Source: Bacteroidota bacterium
GTDB lineage: Bacteria > Bacteroidota > Bacteroidia > B-17B0 > Aurantibacillaceae
Reading direction: 5' to 3'
Assembly (NCBI GenBank): GCA_025360565.1
Contig: JANYBY010000274.1
Span: 1-24,807 of the forward strand
DNA: 24,807 bases
Part shown: piece by piece, positions 1 through 8,626 of the stretch
How positions within the stretch are numbered: the stretch's first letter is position 1
Layout of the letters: every line of letters begins with the position of its first letter
Notes under the pieces: model-generated
Database searches by the model: none
Told to the model about the DNA's origin: nothing
Seen by the model: the letters and a program-made list of their open reading frames with translations, nothing else
Made by a program: the position numbers and the translations under genes

Positions 1-109
1 CCGAAAATAATTTTTGCCTAAACAGGGTAGAAAAAAATATTAAGCCATAGATTAGACGCGCCTTTAGTATCTTTAAAAACCAACACAACCATATTAAGAG
101 CAATTTTTA

Positions 110-2116
110 ATGCGTTTTAAATTCTGTTTATCTGTTCTTATTCTTTTTAGTTTGCACTGCAAAGGCGAGTGGACCCCCGCCGACTCACTTCGCAACATGA
201 TCAACAGTGGCAATAAAGATTCGCTTAAAATTGCATTGTTTGTTAATTACTCATACACCTATTACACCCAGCCGGAAATTGTATTGGCATTAATTTCTGA
301 AATAACAAATTACAGCGATAAAATTGCCGACGAAAAAATGAGGGCCTTGTGCCTTCGAAAAATTGGTGTTATATACGGAAAACAAAATTATTTTGACAAG
401 GCGCTTGAGTACACAATTAAATCGGCCAACCTCTTCGAAAAAATAAATGATAGGGAGGGTCTTTCGAACTGCTACAATAATATTGGTAATTTTTATAATA
501 GTAAGGGAGACCTTACCAAAGATAATTTATTCTTTGATCGTTCAATTGAATACCATCTTAAATGTATAAAATTAAGAACCGAAATAAATGATACCAGTCA
601 GTTACGCAATTCGTATAATAATATTGGTAACGCCTACAAATCAAAACAGGATTATAAAAAGGCGCTTGAGTATTATGATAAATGTTACATCATTTATAAA
701 CGCAGTGGCGACAATAATGGTATTGCCATGATAAGCTTGAATCTTGGAGGCGTTTATCTGGACATGGCCCTAAAAGAAAAAAACAACGACTATTATAAAA
801 GATCACTTTCTTATTTTCAATATTTGCTCGATGATGTAAAAAAGAACGGTCTTTCAGTTGACAGGCAGGCAGAAGCCTTATCAAAAAAGGGAAGAATATT
901 ATACGAAACCGGGAACGTAGCGGAAGGCATTGATTTTTTGCTGGAAGGGTTTAGGTTAAGTACACAAGTAAGGGATAAAACGTTAATATTGGATGCAGCG
1001 GAACAATTGGTGGCAGCCTATGAAAAAAAAGGTGACTATAAACAAGCCGACGAATTTTTACACGTTTATAATTCCATCAAAGACTCCTTATTAAATGAAA
1101 AAAATAGGCACAGCGTTGAGCAAATGCAAGCCCTTTACCAATCGTCGCAAAAAGACAGAGAGATAGAAAAATTAAATACCGACAGGGAAATTCAGGAAGC
1201 AAAACTTTATCGTAAAAATGTTTATATCGGCTCAACCATTGGCGGTATTCTTATTATAATGATACTGGGTTTTGTTTTATTGAGCCGTTATAATTTAAAA
1301 AAGAAAGCTAACCTGCAGCTGACCGATGCTTATGGAAAAATAGAAACCAAGAACCGGCAAATAACCGACAGTATCAATTACTCAAAACGGATCCAAAACG
1401 CGATACTTCCGCCAACGGAATTAATAAACAAACATTTAAAAAATTTCTTTTTATTTTATGCACCCAAAGATATTGTGAGCGGCGATTTTTACTGGTTTAG
1501 CGAAACCGATCAGCACACTTTTTTTATAGTGGCCGATTGTACGGGCCACGGGGTTCCGGGAGCGTTAATGAGTATGATAGGCAATACTCTTTTAAACGAA
1601 ACCATCAATCAAAACAATATTACCGATCCGGGAGAAATTCTCAGCCATTTAAATAACGGCGTAATGCACGCCCTTCATCAGCAGGATAACGATCTGAATA
1701 CACAAGATGACGGAATGGATATTAGTATTTGTTGTATTGAAAAAAAGAAAAGTAATGTATTAAAATACGCCACGGCAAATCATTCTATTTTCATAAAAAA
1801 TAAAAACACGGTTACCGAATTGACAGGAGATATTTATTCTATTGGCGGCAGCATGGCAATTTCGGATAAACATTTTGCAAGCAAAGAATATAAATTAGAA
1901 GAAGGAAGTTTTGTAATTATGAGCACCGATGGATATTACGACCAATTTGGCGGGCCCGGCGATAGTAAATTTTTGGTTACAAATTTTGAAGAGTGGATCC
2001 GTAAAACCGATATGCATAGCGCTAACCCCGGCGAAGAATTAAAACAAGCTCACAATAACTGGAAAGGTGCGCGAAGACAAACAGACGATATTTTGGTGGC
2101 TGGCTTTAAGGTTTAA
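110..2116 (+). CDS. TPR-repeat membrane PP2C/SpoIIE-type Ser/Thr phosphatase
   Basis: 668 aa. An N-terminal hydrophobic segment (residues 4-16) looks like a signal peptide and is followed by a TPR array (about 80-325; repeated pattern of asparagine-rich NNIGN...Y..AL.YY). A charged coiled-coil stretch (330-368), one membrane helix (about 372-393) and a second short coiled coil lead into a SpoIIE/PP2C domain (about 425-668). The PP2C metal-binding acidic motifs are intact: SGDFYW with D459, ADCTGHG with D476, the DDGMD stretch around 533-537, STDG with D607, and the C-terminal TDD (658-660). The expected role is dephosphorylation of a phospho-Ser/Thr partner-switch protein, with the TPRs outside or in the periplasm sensing a signal and the catalytic domain in the cytoplasm. 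The gene ends 5 bp before the convergent DUF1987/SiaC-like gene, which suggests the substrate. The partner assignment is inference; the fold is clear. A paralogue lies at 4970-7060. Confidence 0.9.
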   Translation: MRFKFCLSVLILFSLHCKGEWTPADSLRNMINSGNKDSLKIALFVNYSYTYYTQPEIVLALISEITNYSDKIADEKMRALCLRKIGVIYGKQNYFDKALEYTIKSANLFEKINDREGLSNCYNNIGNFYNSKGDLTKDNLFFDRSIEYHLKCIKLRTEINDTSQLRNSYNNIGNAYKSKQDYKKALEYYDKCYIIYKRSGDNNGIAMISLNLGGVYLDMALKEKNNDYYKRSLSYFQYLLDDVKKNGLSVDRQAEALSKKGRILYETGNVAEGIDFLLEGFRLSTQVRDKTLILDAAEQLVAAYEKKGDYKQADEFLHVYNSIKDSLLNEKNRHSVEQMQALYQSSQKDREIEKLNTDREIQEAKLYRKNVYIGSTIGGILIIMILGFVLLSRYNLKKKANLQLTDAYGKIETKNRQITDSINYSKRIQNAILPPTELINKHLKNFFLFYAPKDIVSGDFYWFSETDQHTFFIVADCTGHGVPGALMSMIGNTLLNETINQNNITDPGEILSHLNNGVMHALHQQDNDLNTQDDGMDISICCIEKKKSNVLKYATANHSIFIKNKNTVTELTGDIYSIGGSMAISDKHFASKEYKLEEGSFVIMSTDGYYDQFGGPGDSKFLVTNFEEWIRKTDMHSANPGEELKQAHNNWKGARRQTDDILVAGFKV

Positions 2117-2121
2117 CAGGA

Positions 2122-2496
2122 TCAATTTTTTATCAATTCAAAAGTGCCACCGCATAATTTTGCAAACCGTTCACCCGATGATTGCATGTCTCTATCGCCA
2201 TCATCGTAATGCCATTTAATAATTACTTTATTTTTTTTGGCAAGCTCGGTTAATAATCCCGAAATTTTAAAAATTTGTTTTGCCGATGCGGTATTAAAAT
2301 ATTCAAGATCAAAAGTAAAAACGGTTTCCTGATTTGGTAATTTTGAATATTCAACGATCCAGTCAATTACCGGAACGTAATATGAGAAAGCATCTTCCGG
2401 TAACGAACGCCCGCTTAATTTTAAATGGCCGCTCTTTTTATCGAATAACACAAGAGGTGTATCTTCTGAAGCTTCAATTTTTAACTCGTCCAACAT
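2122..2496 (-). CDS. DUF1987 / SiaC-family partner-switch phosphoprotein
   Basis: 124 aa, full length for the family. It shows the DUF1987 signature: an early TPL strand, GRSLPED (29-35), a YFNTAS segment (66-71), W95 in a strand (IIKWHY), and DRDMQSSGERF (101-111). In Pseudomonas aeruginosa SiaC the phosphorylated threonine lies in the equivalent YxNT(S) segment, which points to T69 here; this alignment is from memory. SiaC proteins are phosphorylated by the SiaB kinase and dephosphorylated by the SiaA PP2C phosphatase, and in Pseudomonas the unmodified form activates the diguanylate cyclase SiaD. Here the gene is downstream of the SiaB-like kinase with 4 bases between them (same transcript) and converges on a PP2C phosphatase gene. 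No SiaD is in the window, so the output partner is unknown. Confidence 0.85.
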   Translation of the reverse strand: MLDELKIEASEDTPLVLFDKKSGHLKLSGRSLPEDAFSYYVPVIDWIVEYSKLPNQETVFTFDLEYFNTASAKQIFKISGLLTELAKKNKVIIKWHYDDGDRDMQSSGERFAKLCGGTFELIKN

Positions 2497-2500
2497 ATTT

Positions 2501-3613
2501 TCAGAAAGGTATAAAAACTGTTATAGAAATAAAAGAAAACGCAGCATTAATTTCTTTAACCGAATAATCAATTTTTCCTGTGCTTTTCATCCGCATATCA
2601 ATAAATCCTAATCCCGCGCCTTTTTGCCCGGGCTCATGTTCCTTCATTATTATTTCTGTATATAAGTCATCCAATTCATTTTCGTTACATGCATTCACCC
2701 TGTCAACCTTAGAAGTAAAGGCAAGAACGGTTTCGTTGCTGATGTAATTTCCCGACATAATATTACAGCCCGTTGGGGTAGTACATACGATCAGCATTCC
2801 GGGTTTGCCTTCAACCTCAGGCGTTAAGGTACCGGCGTGGTTACAAATATTTTGAAGTAACTCAACCATTACATTTACAGCTTTGCGTTTAAAGGCCAGA
2901 TCATTTTTGGCAACGCTGCCTTCCGTCATGGTAAGCAAACTCTTTAAATTATCATGGGTAAAAATTCCCTGATAGATCATACTTACGTGATTTGTTCGCG
3001 CAAACTCGTGCAACTGTTTTACATCTTTTAACCTCTCATTCTCGTCGGTTTCGGGAACGGCGGCAACTTTTGATTTAAAATAAAAATAAGATAATTTATC
3101 GCTCAAGGCTTCAAAATCGTATGTGAGCTTATTGCCCGAACGCCTTGCCATTTCAATAAGTCCAAGGCCTGCTCCGCCTTTATCAGACATGCCTGTATTT
3201 TCTAAAACAAATTTGTAATGCTCTTTTAATTCATCCGCGTTAAGCGAATTTATTTTATCGAGTTGTAATTTAAGATCGCTAATATTTGCCTGTTCAACCA
3301 CATTGCCGCTGGTAAGATCGTAAATGCCATTTTTATTTTGAACCACAAAAAAAGCCTGGTTATCGGCCGATTGTGTTACGTCTTGGTGGCGGGTAATATT
3401 TTGAAGCGATTCAACCATCACAAAATATACCTTTTTTTGTGTTTTGGGCACTTCACCCGTTATGGTCATGTTGGTTTCGGTGAGCGCTAAAATTTTATCG
3501 GTAAGGTTGGGATTAAAAATGCCTTTGTAAACATAACTTAAAGAGTAATTTTCGAAACTCTTAAATAAATTATAAAGCATGTTATCGGCTATATTTTTTT
3601 CCGAGATCTCCAT
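2501..3613 (-). CDS. Tandem SiaB-family (DUF6272) protein kinase, two kinase modules fused
   Basis: 370 aa from the ATG at 3613; an in-frame TTG at 3628 would add five residues but lies inside a -7 promoter box, so the ATG is preferred. Numbering below counts from the TTG. Two SiaB-like modules follow one another. Module 1 (about 10-187) has YKGIF (34-38), the N-box-like ESLQNITRH (73-81) and KGGAGLGLIEM (150-160). Module 2 (about 200-375) has YQGIF (219-223), ELLQNICNH (256-264) and KGAGLGFIDM (336-345). These resemble the N- and G-boxes of GHKL ATPases; SiaB kinases phosphorylate SiaC on threonine. Usual SiaB proteins carry one module of about 180 aa, so this is a duplication-fusion. Both copies keep the E/N/H and glycine motifs, so neither is plainly dead. 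It is cotranscribed with the SiaC-like gene 4 bases downstream. Confidence 0.83.
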   Translation of the reverse strand: MEISEKNIADNMLYNLFKSFENYSLSYVYKGIFNPNLTDKILALTETNMTITGEVPKTQKKVYFVMVESLQNITRHQDVTQSADNQAFFVVQNKNGIYDLTSGNVVEQANISDLKLQLDKINSLNADELKEHYKFVLENTGMSDKGGAGLGLIEMARRSGNKLTYDFEALSDKLSYFYFKSKVAAVPETDENERLKDVKQLHEFARTNHVSMIYQGIFTHDNLKSLLTMTEGSVAKNDLAFKRKAVNVMVELLQNICNHAGTLTPEVEGKPGMLIVCTTPTGCNIMSGNYISNETVLAFTSKVDRVNACNENELDDLYTEIIMKEHEPGQKGAGLGFIDMRMKSTGKIDYSVKEINAAFSFISITVFIPF

Positions 3614-3625
3614 TAGGTTTGTTAC

Positions 3626-3658
3626 CAAATTTAATAAAATCTACTGTGTAAAACACAA
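3626..3658 (-). promoter_or_regulatory. Promoter of the siaB-like/siaC-like pair (Bacteroidota -33/-7)
   Basis: Read on the minus strand, TAAATTTG (3633-3626) matches the Bacteroidota -7 consensus TAnnTTTG exactly. A -33 type TTG (3658-3656) lies 22 bases upstream. Transcription would start within about 10 bases of the ATG at 3613, giving a very short leader or leaderless mRNA. The box covers the alternative TTG start, which argues against that start. Assignment is by motif only. Confidence 0.5.
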
Positions 3659-3782
3659 TTATTTTAGGTTTTATAAATATTCGCTTAAAATGCAGGTAAA
3701 TACGCAGAATCAGGCTAAAATTTTAACAGTTTATTATATGAATTACGGGCTTAAATCTTTCATAAATAACGGTTAAAACAAA

Positions 3783-3808
3783 ACCCTCCCGTTATTAAAC
3801 GAGAGGGT
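3783..3808 (-). terminator. Intrinsic terminator of the T9SS protein gene
   Basis: On the minus strand the arms ACCCTCTCGTT and AACGGGAGGGT form an 11-bp stem (one U-G wobble) around a TAAT loop, followed directly by TTTGTTTT. It lies about 52 bases after the stop codon of the gene ending at 3861. Confidence 0.8.
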
Positions 3809-3817
3809 CTTATTCGC

Positions 3818-3845
3818 AGAGGTTGTTAAAATTTAAACGACCTCT
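3818..3845. other. Second inverted repeat between the T9SS gene and its terminator
   Basis: AGAGGTTG (3818-3825) and CGACCTCT (3838-3845) form an 8-bp stem with one G-U pair and an AT-only loop. It lies immediately 3' of the T9SS gene, before the main terminator. There is no U tract after it on either strand, so it is more likely a 3'-end-stabilising hairpin than a terminator. Confidence 0.4.
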
Positions 3846-3860
3846 TAACCAAACAAAAAA

Positions 3861-4610
3861 TTATTTCTGAACCATTAATTTTCGTGTAACTAAACCACCC
3901 GATGTTTTTAGCGCTGTAAAATAAACACCATCGGTTAGATCGGCTACATTAAAATTAATTTTTTGTTCGCCCGATAAAAGTGTTCCTTCAAATATTTTTG
4001 CAACTACTTTTCCTGTTAGATCACAAATAGTGATGGCCACGTTTTCTTCTTTCAGTAAATTAAAATTTAATTGCCCCGCCGAACTTGCCGGATTTGGCGA
4101 CGTGTTAAAAGAGGTGAGAAGCATTCCTGTTTCTTTAATTCCGGTTGAAGCCGCACAAACCTGAATATTTCCGGATAATAATGAAGCGTTATTATTTTCG
4201 TTCGATTCGGTTATAACATTAGCGGTATCAGCCCAAACACCCACACGATAGTTACTTCCCGGAGCAGGTAAACTTGGGTAATTATTCATGTTAATATTCC
4301 AGTTACTAATGTTAGTACACGCGTTTCCGCTTAATGAATTAACAGTGGTTTGGTCAAGTACCCAATGTTTTGTTGTTGCTGGGTCGTAAAGATAAATGCC
4401 AACTAAAAAGGAACCCGCCGAGCTCGATCCATTATTGCAAATATCAACAGAAATATTGTTGATCTGGTTGTTACAGCCTGTAGGCGGATCGTAAGCGTAA
4501 TTTAAGCCTATTGTTAAGTCTATGGCAAGACTTTTTTGAACTTGTGATGTTACAAGTGATGGGATGGCAAGTAAAAATACTGCCGCTGTTTTTTGTAAAA
4601 TTGTTTTCAT
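3861..4610 (-). CDS. Secreted CARDB-domain protein with type IX secretion (Por) sorting domain
   Basis: 249 aa. Residues 1-22 are a clear signal peptide (MKTILQ... to VTSQ). Residues about 28-150 form a CARDB-like beta-sandwich (DLTIGLNYAY at the start, ICNNGSSSAG, ITESNENNN near the end), a module usually involved in cell-surface adhesion or bacterial ligand display. Residues about 168-249 are a Por/T9SS C-terminal sorting domain: SPNPASS start, VAITICDLTGKVV, DLTDGVYF and a final RKLMVQK. The protein is therefore expected to be exported by Sec, moved across the outer membrane by T9SS and either anchored or released. It is a stand-alone gene with its own terminator downstream. Substrate or ligand is unknown. 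A near-consensus -7 (TTACTTTG, 4644-4637) lies upstream. Confidence 0.88.
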   Translation of the reverse strand: MKTILQKTAAVFLLAIPSLVTSQVQKSLAIDLTIGLNYAYDPPTGCNNQINNISVDICNNGSSSAGSFLVGIYLYDPATTKHWVLDQTTVNSLSGNACTNISNWNINMNNYPSLPAPGSNYRVGVWADTANVITESNENNNASLLSGNIQVCAASTGIKETGMLLTSFNTSPNPASSAGQLNFNLLKEENVAITICDLTGKVVAKIFEGTLLSGEQKINFNVADLTDGVYFTALKTSGGLVTRKLMVQK

Positions 4611-4969
4611 AATAATTGTTTTTTAGTTTTATGATACAAAGTAACCGCCTAATAAAAAAAAAGTAGTTTACCCAGGTTGCAAAAGCGTATAGCTAAGTTG
4701 CCAAGGGCTAAACAGTTGAAAATCAAAAGGGTTATTTGATAAATTGCAACAGCATTACATACATAATTTTAATGTTGCAATTAAAAAATAAGTTAAAAAA
4801 CCAATTAAACTATGCGGGATTAAAATTGTCCCATTATTATAGCGAACTTATGTTAAATAGAGTTTTTTCAGGAAAAGAATGTTGTTATCGTAAGGCCGTG
4901 AAATGGAAATTATTCAATAATATCTTGTAGTTTTAGTATCTGAAAAATTAAACAAACTGTTTTATAACT
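4611..4969. other. Divergent intergenic region, 359 bases
   Basis: This AT-rich gap separates two divergent genes and must hold promoters for both. I see no RNA gene, no strong hairpin and no perfect -7 box; the best minus-strand match is TTACTTTG at 4644-4637. A 64-codon open frame at 4736-4930 has no recognisable protein character and is treated as chance. Confidence 0.5.
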
Positions 4970-7060
4970 ATGCTATTTCATTGTTATTTTAAGTCTTATA
5001 AATTTACGTTTAAACAAGTTCTGTTTGGCCTTGTATTTCTTTCATTAAATTTTAAGGCACAGAATAAAATGAATAAACTAATTGATTCTTTGAAGGTTGA
5101 ATTCAAAAGTGCCTCAAACGATACAGTAAGGGCGCGAATTTATTATGCATATACAGAGTTATTATATCTATCAAAGCCCGATACGGTTATTCCGCTTTGC
5201 AAATTGGCTATAGAATTATGTGATAAGAATCTGAATAAAGCCAATCCGGCCGAAAAAAGATCTTATTTGCTTACCAAAGCAAGTTCATTAAATAATATTG
5301 GGTATATCTACCAAAATAAAAATAGTATTACACTGGCTTTAGAATATTATCATGCAGGAATGAAGATACAGGAAGAAATTAATGATAGAGTAGGCTTAGG
5401 GCAATCGCTAAACAATATCGGTTTTGTTTATCAAACCGAACATGATATGGCAAGGGCACTTCAGTATTATCAAAAAAGCCTTAAGTTAAGAGAAGAAATA
5501 AATGATAAACGCGGCATAGCCGAAACATTGAACAATTTGGGCTTTTTGTACAGAAATTTTGGTGACCCGGATTGCATATCAACTGTAAAAGACATTTGTA
5601 GGAAAGCAGGATTTTTTAAAGCGCTCGAATATTATACAAAAAGTTTAAAAATAAAAGAAAGTATCCGCGACTCACTGGGCATTGCGGTATCTTATAATAA
5701 TATTGGCACCATTCATAAATTCTTATTGGATTATGATAAGGCACTTGATTATTATGGCAAATGTTTAAAAATTCGCCAGAGCCGTAATGATAAGCAGGGC
5801 GAAGCTATTGTTATAAATAGTATTGGATCGATAAATTATTTTAAAAAAAATTACGATGAAGCTGAAAAAAATTCGATGCGCTCGCTCACTTTAGGAAAAG
5901 AAATTGGTTACCCGGATGTTATTAAGCGCGCCGCCGAGTTACTAAAAGATATTTATATAGCAAAAGGCGATTATAAAAAAAGTATGGAAATGTTTAATAT
6001 TTATATTGTTATGCGTGACAGTATGAATAATCAGGCGGCACAAAAAGCAGCCGAAAAAAAAGAATTGGAATATGAGTACCATTTAAAAACGGAAGCGGAT
6101 AGTTTAAAGTTAAGTCAGGAAAGAAAAGTGATGGATGTGGAGAGAAGCCACGAAAAAACGCAACGGATCGGGCTAATTGGAGGCTTATTATTAGTAATTA
6201 TTTTTTCAGGCTTTATGTTTAACAGGTTCAGAATTACTCAAAAGCAAAAAAGAATAATTGAGGTACAGAAACATTTGGTAGAAGAAAAGCAAAAGGAAAT
6301 TGTTGATAGTATTAATTACGCGCAGCTTATTCAAAAAGCGCTGCTTACAAGCGAAGAGGTTTTACAAAATAATTTTACAGAAAATTTCATCTTGTTTAAA
6401 CCAAAAGCCATTGTGAGCGGCGATTTTTACTGGACATCGCCTTTGGCCAACGGAAACTTTGCCCTGGCGGTAGCCGATAGTACCGGACATGGTGTGCCGG
6501 GGGCAATTATGAGTATGCTTAACATTGCTTGTTTAAACGAAATGGTTACAAAAGGATCTGTTTCGCCGGATAAAATTTTATTTGAAACGCGCTCAAGAAT
6601 TATTCAATACCTTAAAAACGATGGCACAAGTGGTGGGCACGATGGCATGGATTGCAGCTTAATGTGTTTTGATTTTAAGAACAAAATACTTTATGCGGCC
6701 GCGGCAAATAATCCGGTTTGGATCATACGAAAATACCCGGCTGCTCATGCAGAATTAATTGAAGTGAAACCGGATAAAATGCCGATCGGAAAGCACGAAA
6801 AAGATCAGCAACCTTTTACATTACATACTATTCAGTTGCAAAGCGGCGATACCATTTACGCTTTAACCGACGGGTTTCCGGATCAATTTGGCGGCGAAAA
6901 AAATAAAAAATTTACAGCTAAAAATTTACAGCAACTTTTGCTTGCAAATACTTCATTGCCTTTATTAAAGCAAAAAGAAATACTTGATATTGCTTTTAAA
7001 AATTGGAAAGGCAGTTACGAACAGATCGACGATGTTACTTTACTCGGTGTAAAGATCTAA
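4970..7060 (+). CDS. TPR-repeat membrane PP2C/SpoIIE-type Ser/Thr phosphatase (paralogue)
   Basis: 696 aa with the same architecture as the protein at 110-2116: hydrophobic signal segment (about 15-30), TPR array (about 100-345, with repeats starting LNNIGYIY, LNNIGFVY, LNNLGFLY, YNNIGTIH), coiled coil (355-398), membrane helix (about 400-417), short coiled coil (420-445) and a SpoIIE/PP2C domain (about 447-696). Metal-binding motifs are SGDFYW (D485), ADSTGHG (D503), HDGMD (557-561), LTDG (D634) and the terminal DD (687-688). One TPR is interrupted by an insertion of about 15 residues with two cysteines (around 199-214). It probably acts on a SiaC/STAS-type phosphoprotein. Whether it shares a substrate with the first phosphatase is not visible. 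No terminator is obvious after it. Confidence 0.9.
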   Translation: MLFHCYFKSYKFTFKQVLFGLVFLSLNFKAQNKMNKLIDSLKVEFKSASNDTVRARIYYAYTELLYLSKPDTVIPLCKLAIELCDKNLNKANPAEKRSYLLTKASSLNNIGYIYQNKNSITLALEYYHAGMKIQEEINDRVGLGQSLNNIGFVYQTEHDMARALQYYQKSLKLREEINDKRGIAETLNNLGFLYRNFGDPDCISTVKDICRKAGFFKALEYYTKSLKIKESIRDSLGIAVSYNNIGTIHKFLLDYDKALDYYGKCLKIRQSRNDKQGEAIVINSIGSINYFKKNYDEAEKNSMRSLTLGKEIGYPDVIKRAAELLKDIYIAKGDYKKSMEMFNIYIVMRDSMNNQAAQKAAEKKELEYEYHLKTEADSLKLSQERKVMDVERSHEKTQRIGLIGGLLLVIIFSGFMFNRFRITQKQKRIIEVQKHLVEEKQKEIVDSINYAQLIQKALLTSEEVLQNNFTENFILFKPKAIVSGDFYWTSPLANGNFALAVADSTGHGVPGAIMSMLNIACLNEMVTKGSVSPDKILFETRSRIIQYLKNDGTSGGHDGMDCSLMCFDFKNKILYAAAANNPVWIIRKYPAAHAELIEVKPDKMPIGKHEKDQQPFTLHTIQLQSGDTIYALTDGFPDQFGGEKNKKFTAKNLQQLLLANTSLPLLKQKEILDIAFKNWKGSYEQIDDVTLLGVKI

Positions 7061-7308
7061 CAGCGTATAATTAAAAAAACTTTGGGAAGCACTTTCAAAT
7101 TCATGCCCTCTATTAAGTGTTAAATCCCCTTTTATCTATAAAATACGGTTAAACTTCTATTTAAGTTTTTAGTCATATATTTTGTGACCAACTTTGGTTA
7201 CGCAATATGGATACGCCGTAATAAGAGAGTCATCATAAGTTTAAGATTGTTTGGTTTTCTCGATTCTCTTATTCGGCTATTCATTTTATTAAAAAGAGGA
7301 TCAGCCAA

Positions 7309-8463
7309 ATGCGTCCAAAAATATTACTCCTCGCCGATGTAACTTCTTCCCACACCGAAAAATGGGCGCTGGCATTAGCCGATAGGCATTATTCAATAGG
7401 CATATTTAGTTTAAACAGATCGGTTGAAAAATGGTACGATAAGAATGAAAATATTATTTTATTGTGCGAGCCGGCATATTACACCAATTCGTCGGCATTA
7501 AAGATCAAATTAAAATATTTTTTAAAATTGCCCCGCCTGCACAAAATAATTAAATCGTTTAAACCGGATATTGTTCACGCACATTACGCAACAAGTTATG
7601 GGCTACTAGGCGCTTTAAGCGGGTTTCACCCTTTTGTGCTTTCGGTTTGGGGCTCGGATGTGTTTGAGTTTCCACGCAAATCTATTTTTCACAAATTATT
7701 ATTTAAATTAAATTTAAAATGTTCCGATAAATTATTGTCCACAAGTTTTGCGATGAAAAAGGAACTTGAGTTTTATACAAATGCAAATATTGAGGTAACT
7801 CCGTTTGGCGTAGATACAGGCGTTTTCTATCCTAAAGAGGTAAAAACGGATGAAGAGAAAAAAATTCTGCATCTGGGGATAATAAAATCGCTTGAAGAAA
7901 GATATGGAATAAATGATATTATTAAAGCTGTTCAGATATTAAAGAGTACCCGGCACGATATTAAATTTAAAGTCTTATTTGTTGGAAACGGAAGCAAGGC
8001 AAATCATTACCGACAATTAGTAAGAGATCAAAATTTAAGCGATACCATTTCTTTTATCGGAAAAATACCAACCGAAAAAGTTCCCTATTACCATAATTTA
8101 CTTGATATTTATTTAAACGTTAGCAATATTAAAGAAAGCTTTGGAGTTTCGGTGTTAGAATCTATGGCCTGCGCAAAACCTGTAATTGTAACAAATGCAC
8201 CCGGCTTGATCGAAATTGTTAAACCGAACTTGGGCATAATAATTAAAATGAACGATCCCCTGGAACTGGCAAACGCAATTAAAATGTTAATTGAAGATCC
8301 TCAACTAAGATCAAAATTGGGAGAAGAAGCTCTAAGCTACGTTAAAGCTAATTACGAACTGAAAGATTGCGTGAATATTGTTTCCGGTATTTATGAAAGC
8401 GTCCTTATAGAAAAATATGAAAGTGAATTTCGATTTAAGCTTTTAAGAATGGTTTTTGCCTAA
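7309..8463 (+). CDS. Glycosyltransferase family 4 (GT-B) protein
   Basis: 384 aa. The N-terminal Rossmann half begins KILLLAD and contains DIVHAHYAT (87-95) and WGSDVF (114-119). The C-terminal nucleotide-sugar half (about 185-365) has LHLGIIKSLEERYG with K193, VLFVGNGS (222-229), ISFIGKIP (247-254) and the GT4 EX7E motif with E276 and E284. It transfers a sugar from a nucleotide-activated donor to a glycan or lipid acceptor at the inner membrane face. Donor and acceptor cannot be read from the sequence. The start ATG is preceded by AGAGGA (7295-7300), a Shine-Dalgarno-like sequence that is uncommon in this phylum. The gene stands alone, without other polysaccharide genes around it. Confidence 0.88.
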   Translation: MRPKILLLADVTSSHTEKWALALADRHYSIGIFSLNRSVEKWYDKNENIILLCEPAYYTNSSALKIKLKYFLKLPRLHKIIKSFKPDIVHAHYATSYGLLGALSGFHPFVLSVWGSDVFEFPRKSIFHKLLFKLNLKCSDKLLSTSFAMKKELEFYTNANIEVTPFGVDTGVFYPKEVKTDEEKKILHLGIIKSLEERYGINDIIKAVQILKSTRHDIKFKVLFVGNGSKANHYRQLVRDQNLSDTISFIGKIPTEKVPYYHNLLDIYLNVSNIKESFGVSVLESMACAKPVIVTNAPGLIEIVKPNLGIIIKMNDPLELANAIKMLIEDPQLRSKLGEEALSYVKANYELKDCVNIVSGIYESVLIEKYESEFRFKLLRMVFA

Positions 8464-8557
8464 ACTGATTCCCGCTTTTGATAGATAAAAAAACCGTATC
8501 TCATCTATTAAATAACTCACTACTTCGATTTTTAAAGCAAAAACGGGTTTTTAATTC

Positions 8558-8565
8558 TAAATTTG
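8558..8565 (+). promoter_or_regulatory. Candidate -7 promoter box of the TonB receptor operon
   Basis: TAAATTTG is an exact match to the TAnnTTTG element and lies 61 bases before the ATG at 8627. No convincing TTTG/TTG -33 box is found 19-22 bases upstream, so support is from the -7 element only. Confidence 0.35.
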
Positions 8566-8626
8566 ATTTTCTTTAATATCAGCAAAGCATATAGCCACCA
8601 AAAGCAGGCAAAAAAAATTTGAAGTA

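Noticed and set aside
1..21. Frame ending in a stop (PKIIFA*) at the left edge, possibly the tail of an upstream gene
   Set aside because: Six codons are too few to support a gene call.
3579..3776. 65-codon plus-strand frame over the promoter of the SiaB-like gene
   Set aside because: Overlaps the kinase start and promoter; no protein character.
4736..4930. 64-codon open frame in the divergent intergenic region
   Set aside because: No domain, no start signal and a composition typical of translated AT-rich non-coding DNA.
7182..7201. Hairpin GTGACCA-ACTT-TGGTTAC before the glycosyltransferase
   Set aside because: Short stem with a wobble, no U tract and no clear promoter relation.
8452..8466. 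The string TTTTTGCCTAAAC occurs both here and at 12-24
   Set aside because: Thirteen bases of mostly A/T sequence at a gene end are compatible with chance; no longer homology surrounds it.
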